Positions 35,626 through 40,067 of a stretch of 40,067 nucleotides of DNA are shown here, one piece after another. Every line of letters starts with the position of its first letter. Position 1 is the stretch's first letter. The notes under the pieces are model-generated. The model made no database searches. It saw only the letters and a program-made list of their open reading frames with translations, and was not told where the DNA came from. This stretch comes from Candidatus Kapaibacterium sp. Lineage in GTDB: Bacteria; Bacteroidota; Ignavibacteria; Kapaibacteriales; UBA4661. The stretch lies in NCBI GenBank assembly GCA_025055035.1, contig JANWZB010000014.1, forward strand, positions 1 through 40,067. The letters are read 5' to 3'. A program made the position numbers and the translations under genes.

Positions 35626-36470
35626 ATAGAATACCGCTGTTCAGAATGCACTGTTGAACTAGCTTCAGCAGAAGAGGAATAGAGCGTACTCCGCAGAATA
35701 TAATTTGCTTCGAGACTGCAGTACTCTTGTATGCCCGGAATCCAGCGTAATGCTGTGAGGGGTACAACTGGCAAGCCGAACTTTATGTGAAATACAGGGC
35801 GTAACAGAAAGTATTGTTCTCTGTCGATGACGTAGTGAGCGCTCTGAGCTGCTTGCTTGAATGCCGATACTGTCAGGCGTATTCTTGCAAGACGCTGTAC
35901 TTCATGAATATCAACAGGGTGCCAACCTGAGAGGGTCATGCGCCGAAACAGCGCTTCGGGAAGTAGGTGAACATACGGCAGCTTACCCCAGAAATTGCGT
36001 AGTAAGTGCTGATGACCACCGTAGGGCGATGTGTAGGGAGGGAATTCAATAAAAACACACCCTCCGGGCGCAAGCAAATGTTGGATAGTTAAGAGAGCAT
36101 GATAGGTATCATCCAGATGCTCAATAACATCACGTAAGATGACAAGGTCGAAGGCACGATGCCAGTGATTGGGTATGTCGTCGGAGAGAACATTATGAGT
36201 TGATAAGCTAAGCGGAAGGTGGAGAGTGTGTGCGATCTGCCGTGCATAGTGAAGGCGCTGCTCCTGAATGTCTGTACCGAGAACATCAGTCGCACCTGCT
36301 TCGATAAATGCCATCGCGACGCCTGCTTCAGCACACCCTATTTCAGCAATGCGAGCACCAGACTGAAAAGCTCCGTGTCGTTGAAGGTATGGAACAAGGA
36401 ACTCTCGCGCGAGCCGATACTGATAGCCCCAGTAATACTTTGTATGATTGGGGAGCGTTGTATCGTGCAT
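35622..36470 (-). CDS. Class I SAM-dependent methyltransferase
   Basis: A 282-residue enzyme from ATG 36470; a GTG at 36524 would add 18 residues and start just after the upstream stop. The SAM-binding core has motif I IAEIGCAEAGVAMAFIEAG, a GTDI acidic strand, FDLVILRDVIEHLDD (motif II/III) and LLAPGGCVFIEFPPY. This resembles the UbiE/Methyltransf_11 group, but the substrate is unknown. The C-terminal ~80 residues look like a substrate-binding extension. It lies in an operon-like row behind the Popeye-like gene and overlaps miaE by four bases, so a tRNA- or membrane-linked role is possible but unproven. Confidence 0.88.
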   Translation of the reverse strand: MHDTTLPNHTKYYWGYQYRLAREFLVPYLQRHGAFQSGARIAEIGCAEAGVAMAFIEAGATDVLGTDIQEQRLHYARQIAHTLHLPLSLSTHNVLSDDIPNHWHRAFDLVILRDVIEHLDDTYHALLTIQHLLAPGGCVFIEFPPYTSPYGGHQHLLRNFWGKLPYVHLLPEALFRRMTLSGWHPVDIHEVQRLARIRLTVSAFKQAAQSAHYVIDREQYFLLRPVFHIKFGLPVVPLTALRWIPGIQEYCSLEANYILRSTLYSSSAEASSTVHSEQRYSM

Positions 36471-36528
36471 GATAGTAGTATAGGCTGTCGAAGGCGGTAA
36501 ACAACATGAAGACTGTATGCTCACGTGC

Positions 36529-37203
36529 TTATACGTTTTCTTGGGAGTGATGAGTATTGTACTTGGAAAGCTTGTTGGCGAGGTCGTAGCTGAAGAGAGT
36601 TTGTAGACCAGTTTTTAGCTCAGGTTCTTTGAGCATTAGGTCATAGAGGTCATTTTTTCGCCACATGACAAGACGCATGGTCGTTGCTGCTCTAACGGTA
36701 GCAGAAGCAGGGTTACCTGTGAGAAAGCTCATCTCACCAACAAAGTTGTTATCTCGTAAATATGCAATCGCTTGGTTTTGAAGATATACGACAGCGGTGC
36801 CGTCGTAGATGAGCATCAAATGTTCCACATCATCATGTTCAGTGATCAAGACCTCGCCTTTATGTACCGTTTTCCATTCGGCGATAGCCATGAGCTTCTT
36901 AAAAACAGCGTTGGGCAGACTACGGAAGGCTGTAGATTGCAAGTATCGTTCTTCGTCGCTCCACGAATCGTCATAGCGCTTGCGGTATAAGGCAATAGCT
37001 TGGGCAACATTGATAAGTAGTAGCATGCCTGCACCAGCTACGTGAATGTACTGTACCTCACGTGGAACATATACCCAATATAGAAGCTCTAGGGTGAAAC
37101 CAAGAACAAGGCATGTGCGCATCCACAAGGGTGGCGTAAGAAGAAACGCCCACGCTTGCACGATATATGGGAACAGTGTTAGTATGATAGATACAATACC
37201 CAT
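36529..37203 (-). CDS. Popeye-like membrane protein with cyclic-nucleotide-binding fold
   Basis: A 224-residue protein with three predicted transmembrane helices (about 3-22, 29-46, 53-72) followed by a cNMP-binding-type beta-barrel (about 85-205). The order, the YRKRYDDSW..EERYLQSTAFRSLP linker and the C-terminal MWRKNDLYDLMLKEPELK....LFSYDLANKLSKYN closely resemble Popeye-domain (POPDC) proteins, better known from animals but with bacterial members. The phosphate-binding cassette reads GEMSFLTGNPASATV: it keeps GE but has Ala166 where CRP-type proteins have the Arg that contacts the cyclic phosphate. Ligand binding may therefore be altered or lost. There is no DNA-binding domain. It probably leads the methyltransferase-miaE operon. 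Confidence 0.75.
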   Translation of the reverse strand: MGIVSIILTLFPYIVQAWAFLLTPPLWMRTCLVLGFTLELLYWVYVPREVQYIHVAGAGMLLLINVAQAIALYRKRYDDSWSDEERYLQSTAFRSLPNAVFKKLMAIAEWKTVHKGEVLITEHDDVEHLMLIYDGTAVVYLQNQAIAYLRDNNFVGEMSFLTGNPASATVRAATTMRLVMWRKNDLYDLMLKEPELKTGLQTLFSYDLANKLSKYNTHHSQENV

Positions 37204-37250
37204 TACTAGAGAACGCGAAAGAATTCAGGACAAACAGCGCATGAAATGAG

Positions 37251-37258
37251 CAAATATA
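37251..37258 (-). promoter_or_regulatory. Candidate -7 element (TATATTTG) for the Popeye-like gene operon
   Basis: TATATTTG on the minus strand is a full TAnnTTTG match, about 48 bases before the ATG at 37203. The -33 position at N20 reads TTT instead of TTG, so the match is partial. Confidence 0.45.
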
Positions 37259-37267
37259 TGTAATTTC

Positions 37268-37286
37268 TGCTGTGCATGAAACAGCA
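37268..37286. terminator. Small hairpin after the OmpA-family gene
   Basis: TGCTGT (37268-37273) and ACAGCA (37281-37286) form a 6-bp stem with a 7-base loop, about 20 bases after the stop of the OmpA-family gene on the minus strand. No clear T-tract follows, so its role as terminator is uncertain. Confidence 0.3.
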
Positions 37287-37306
37287 AGTATCCCCTGCGT
37301 GTTCAA

Positions 37307-39457
37307 TTACTGCAACGGTTCTTGAAACTCAATATAGACAGCACGATTAAAGAAGCGCCCTTCGGGTAATGTCGCATCGCACTGCAACAGAGAAAGAATA
37401 CGGTTGCGAGCTTCTGTGGAGAGCTGCAAGCGCGTGTTCTGGACACCAAGCACTGTTGACAGCTGCTGCAATACACCTGTATGAGAGTATGAGTCGAGAG
37501 CAACCTGTGATTGTGGCGTTAGCCGAGCACGGATACTTTGCAGTATAGCCTCAGTCTGCGGGTGATTATCTGAGAACACGAGAGTATAGAAAACAAGCTT
37601 TTTGTCAGGCGATTGCGTACGTTTTTTATCAGTATAGCGGCGAACTTCGACAGGCACAGAAATAATCGGTGCTTCAACTTCGCGGTTATCAACATCGGTG
37701 GCAGATAGCCGTATGTCCATACTTCCTGGAGAGAGTGGAATGGAACGCTGGTCAGCATCGATATTCCAAATATAGTTCTCAGGATACGTATTCCCGCCTA
37801 TAAATCCGTGAAGAAGGCGTTCTTCTCGTCCTTCAAAGGTGTTAATTTCGAGCGACCACTGTTTGAGACCACTCCCTGCAAGAATATTCAACCCCAGTAC
37901 AAGTGTTGGTGGATCGACAGTAAGCTGCATTCCTTGCACAGTCAGTGGAGCGAGAAGTTCAGGAGACGAAGAGCTTAGCTCTACTCGGCGGTTTTCTGCA
38001 TGTGCTTCTTCGCTTGTGAGAGTCGAAGAAGCATGCGATGGGCGCTCCGGTAAATCGCGCTTTTGCACAATAATCCGTCGAGCAGGAATTTTCCAAACGT
38101 CCTGAAGATAATCACTGATAGCTTGTGCACGCTGCTCAGAAAGGCGTTGATTCCCTTGCTCGCTGCCGCTGGTGCAGCCAGTAACAGTCAGTATAGCAGA
38201 TGGATACATTTCCATGCGCTTGCCGATAATATTCAAAATCGTGTAGTAGATTTCTATAGGTTTCATGCGCTCAAGCGCCTCGAGGCGAAAGTTTGCGCGG
38301 TCATTTGCTGTAAGGCGTTTGTAGCGTCCGGGTATAACCGAAGAGTTTTCGTTAAAGAAGATATATGGCAGAAGTTGAATAGAACGCTCTGCGCGAAATT
38401 CTTCAACGCGTACTGTGGGATTCAATACATCCGTTGCATTATGGGCAGTGATACCTTTCACTGTAGTAATTTTTGCCGAGAGCCCTGATGAACGCAGTTC
38501 GCGTAGTTCCATTTGTATGCGGCGACGCTCTTGGGCAATTTCTTTTTCTAATGCCTGAAGCCGTTGCAATTGGTATGCTTCAGCATCGAAGCGTGCGGCG
38601 CGCGCTGGATACCACCGCAGTGTCAGCTGTGCCTGTGCATTATCCAGCTTCCAGAAGGAATCACGGTCGAGGCTTGTATACCAAATAACAACATTTGTGA
38701 GTCCATACGCACCAAAAACCTCAGGTGCAAGTGTTAATGAACGCGACGCATTGATAGGGAGCTCGTAGCCGATACCAGTCATAAGTGCAAGACTAAAATT
38801 TGCTATGCCAAGCGCCCGTACAATCGGAATTTCGCCAGAAAGTTCATTCCGTGTTCGAAAGAATCCTGCAGGTAATCCGTCGACAAATCGACCATAACTT
38901 GGTTCTAAAAGTCGCTCGACTTGGTAATATTGCTTCCAAAATGTCAGGTGTGTTCGTGCTCCCAGAAAGATATTGAGATTAGCCGTAGGGGAAAGGGCCA
39001 GAAAGAACTGCATTCCCGCTGACGCGAGTTGTGCATCGAGAGTGCGTTGAAATTTCCCGATATCAGAATTCCCATCGAGCGTGCCGACAGGTACAATCTC
39101 AGGAATAGCACGGAGCGTGTGGGATTGCTGAAGAACAGTAGCACGAGCACCGAAATGTAGCCATGGTGTTACAGGTAATTCAATAAGGAATCCTAACGTT
39201 CCTCCGTAGCCATTGCCTTCGATAAATGGTGTTTTGTTGCCCGACAGGTTAAAAAGCTCGTAGAAATGAACACGGGCGCGTGTGTACGAGCCACCAAGAA
39301 ATCCTCCGATCCGAATATCCATGCGTTCATCGGGTGGTGAGAGGTGGCGCACAGAGTCCTGCTGTGTCGAATCAAGCACTGCCCATGCATAGAGCGGTAG
39401 CAATGCTATGGGGAATTGTAGGGCACAGAAATACAATATGCGCGACATCGAAAGCAT
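37307..39457 (-). CDS. OmpA-family outer membrane protein with two OmpA-like modules
   Basis: A 716-residue protein with a signal peptide (ALQFPIALLPLYAWA). Residues about 48-283 form a beta-barrel-like domain, 287-324 a charged coiled coil (LQRLQALEKEIAQERRRIQ), and 362-494 an OmpA/MotB domain (YIFFNENSSVIP, TGCTSGSEQGNQRLSEQRAQAISDYL, AENRRVEL). Arg443 and the NRR motif are kept, but the Asp of the usual GHTD is Ser430. A beta-sandwich linker (about 500-610) precedes a second, eroded module at 619-712 with FYTLVFSD, SYSHTG, LSTEARNRILSLL and FFNRAVYIEF in the same order. The protein should link outer membrane and peptidoglycan, although peptidoglycan binding may be weakened. It lies 42 bases after anmK on the same strand and may share its transcript. 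Confidence 0.85.
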   Translation of the reverse strand: MLSMSRILYFCALQFPIALLPLYAWAVLDSTQQDSVRHLSPPDERMDIRIGGFLGGSYTRARVHFYELFNLSGNKTPFIEGNGYGGTLGFLIELPVTPWLHFGARATVLQQSHTLRAIPEIVPVGTLDGNSDIGKFQRTLDAQLASAGMQFFLALSPTANLNIFLGARTHLTFWKQYYQVERLLEPSYGRFVDGLPAGFFRTRNELSGEIPIVRALGIANFSLALMTGIGYELPINASRSLTLAPEVFGAYGLTNVVIWYTSLDRDSFWKLDNAQAQLTLRWYPARAARFDAEAYQLQRLQALEKEIAQERRRIQMELRELRSSGLSAKITTVKGITAHNATDVLNPTVRVEEFRAERSIQLLPYIFFNENSSVIPGRYKRLTANDRANFRLEALERMKPIEIYYTILNIIGKRMEMYPSAILTVTGCTSGSEQGNQRLSEQRAQAISDYLQDVWKIPARRIIVQKRDLPERPSHASSTLTSEEAHAENRRVELSSSSPELLAPLTVQGMQLTVDPPTLVLGLNILAGSGLKQWSLEINTFEGREERLLHGFIGGNTYPENYIWNIDADQRSIPLSPGSMDIRLSATDVDNREVEAPIISVPVEVRRYTDKKRTQSPDKKLVFYTLVFSDNHPQTEAILQSIRARLTPQSQVALDSYSHTGVLQQLSTVLGVQNTRLQLSTEARNRILSLLQCDATLPEGRFFNRAVYIEFQEPLQ

Positions 39458-39499
39458 AAATTACGCAGAACAGTAAGAAAGAAATACAAAGAAGAGATG

Positions 39500-40067
39500 C
39501 TATCGTGGGAAAGAAATCTTTCCCATAGAAATAGTCGGTATACGAGCACGCATACCAAAGTCAATGTTTCCGCCACACAAAGTCTCATTAGCGAGAACAG
39601 CAAAAAGCACAGCCTCTTTAGCATCTGGAATAATGCCAAGTGCATCTGTCGTATTGATTGGCACATTCGGTAAGTATTCTTTTAGTGTTTGCACAAGTGC
39701 TGGATTATGAACACCACCCCCACTCATATACACGGCATACGATGCTGCGTCTGGCATAGTACGCTTAATGGCATCAGTGATAGTTTCTGCGGTAAATCGA
39801 ACAAGTGTTGCCATCACATCTTCTGCCGGCATAGCGCTTAAAAATATGTGATGTCGTTGTGCTGCACGGTCGAGATACTCCATATTGAAGAGTTCCGGTC
39901 CGGTTGTTTTAGGGAATGGAGCATCGAAAAATGGATGGTCTTTCAATGCATGGAGCAATTGAGGACTATACCGTCCTGCGAGGGCTATGGAGCCATTTGT
40001 ATCGAATACTTTACCGTACATCCGCCGTGCGTAGGCATCCAGCATAGTGTTGCCTGGTCCAGTATCA
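39500..40067 (-). CDS. anmK: Anhydro-N-acetylmuramic acid kinase, 3' part
   Basis: About 188 C-terminal residues are visible; the frame stays open to the window edge, where it reads DTGPGNTMLDAYARRMYG, a signature of AnmK. Later segments include FDTNGSIALAGRYSP, FPKTTGPELFN, YMSGGGVHNPALV and IIPDAKEAVLFAVLANETLCG, all conserved. AnmK phosphorylates 1,6-anhydro-N-acetylmuramic acid released during cell-wall turnover, allowing its recycling to MurNAc-6-phosphate. About half the gene lies outside the window. The OmpA-family gene follows on the same strand. Confidence 0.95.
   Translation of the reverse strand, partial: DTGPGNTMLDAYARRMYGKVFDTNGSIALAGRYSPQLLHALKDHPFFDAPFPKTTGPELFNMEYLDRAAQRHHIFLSAMPAEDVMATLVRFTAETITDAIKRTMPDAASYAVYMSGGGVHNPALVQTLKEYLPNVPINTTDALGIIPDAKEAVLFAVLANETLCGGNIDFGMRARIPTISMGKISFPR

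Noticed and set aside
1-40067. CRISPR arrays, insertion sequences, tRNA or rRNA genes, toxin-antitoxin or phage genes
   Set aside because: No direct-repeat arrays, transposase motifs, cloverleaf sequences or phage-type genes were recognised; gaps between genes are short and accounted for.

Overview
The window reads as ordinary chromosomal housekeeping and accessory DNA from a Bacteroidota/Chlorobiota-type (FCB group) bacterium. A Kapabacteria- or Ignavibacteria-like lineage is my best guess, but this is inference. The evidence is two secreted proteins with type IX secretion (T9SS) C-terminal sorting domains, a TonB-dependent receptor with an N-terminal carboxypeptidase-regulatory-like domain, an OmpA protein of the FCB style, TamB and CreD, few Shine-Dalgarno sequences, and intergenic promoters of the TTG-N20-TAnnTTTG type. 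G+C is moderate. I see no rRNA, tRNA, insertion sequence, prophage, CRISPR or toxin-antitoxin module.

Layout. 1-3417 (+): 3' part of a TamB-like protein, facing a T9SS cargo protein (3529-5577, -) across a shared hairpin. 5694-9601 (+): a doubtful small ORF, a tandem-GAF histidine kinase, a two-domain FKBP lipoprotein and a DUF58 protein. 9602-10014 is a long non-coding leader before a TonB-dependent receptor (10015-12885, +). 12997-17598 (-): sucC with its own promoter, then a PilM-like protein, CreD and a leucine-rich-repeat protein as one apparent operon. 17887-20971 (+): a beta-barrel protein, panC, a HAD phosphatase and cmk. 21020-23117 (-): scpB and xseA. 23292-26378 (+): an M3 oligopeptidase and an HtrA protease. 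26414-31725 (-): alpha-amylase, SDR and penicillin-acylase-family operon. 32060-34997 (+): a T9SS beta-propeller protein and pyrE. 35023-37203 (-): a Popeye-like cyclic-nucleotide-binding-fold membrane protein, a SAM methyltransferase and MiaE. 37307-40067 (-): an OmpA-family protein and the 3' part of anmK.

Function. Much of the content concerns the envelope: TamB, TonB receptor, FKBP and HtrA folding/quality control, CreD, OmpA, beta-barrel, T9SS cargo, and anhydromuramic acid recycling by AnmK. Central metabolism (SucC, PanC, PyrE, Cmk), chromosome maintenance (ScpB, XseA) and tRNA modification (MiaE) are interspersed.

I found no convincing wholly new multi-gene system. The points most worth a second look are the Popeye-like protein that lacks the phosphate-binding arginine, the OmpA protein with a second, eroded OmpA-like module, the small ORF overlapping the kinase start, and a consistent N20 promoter spacing.
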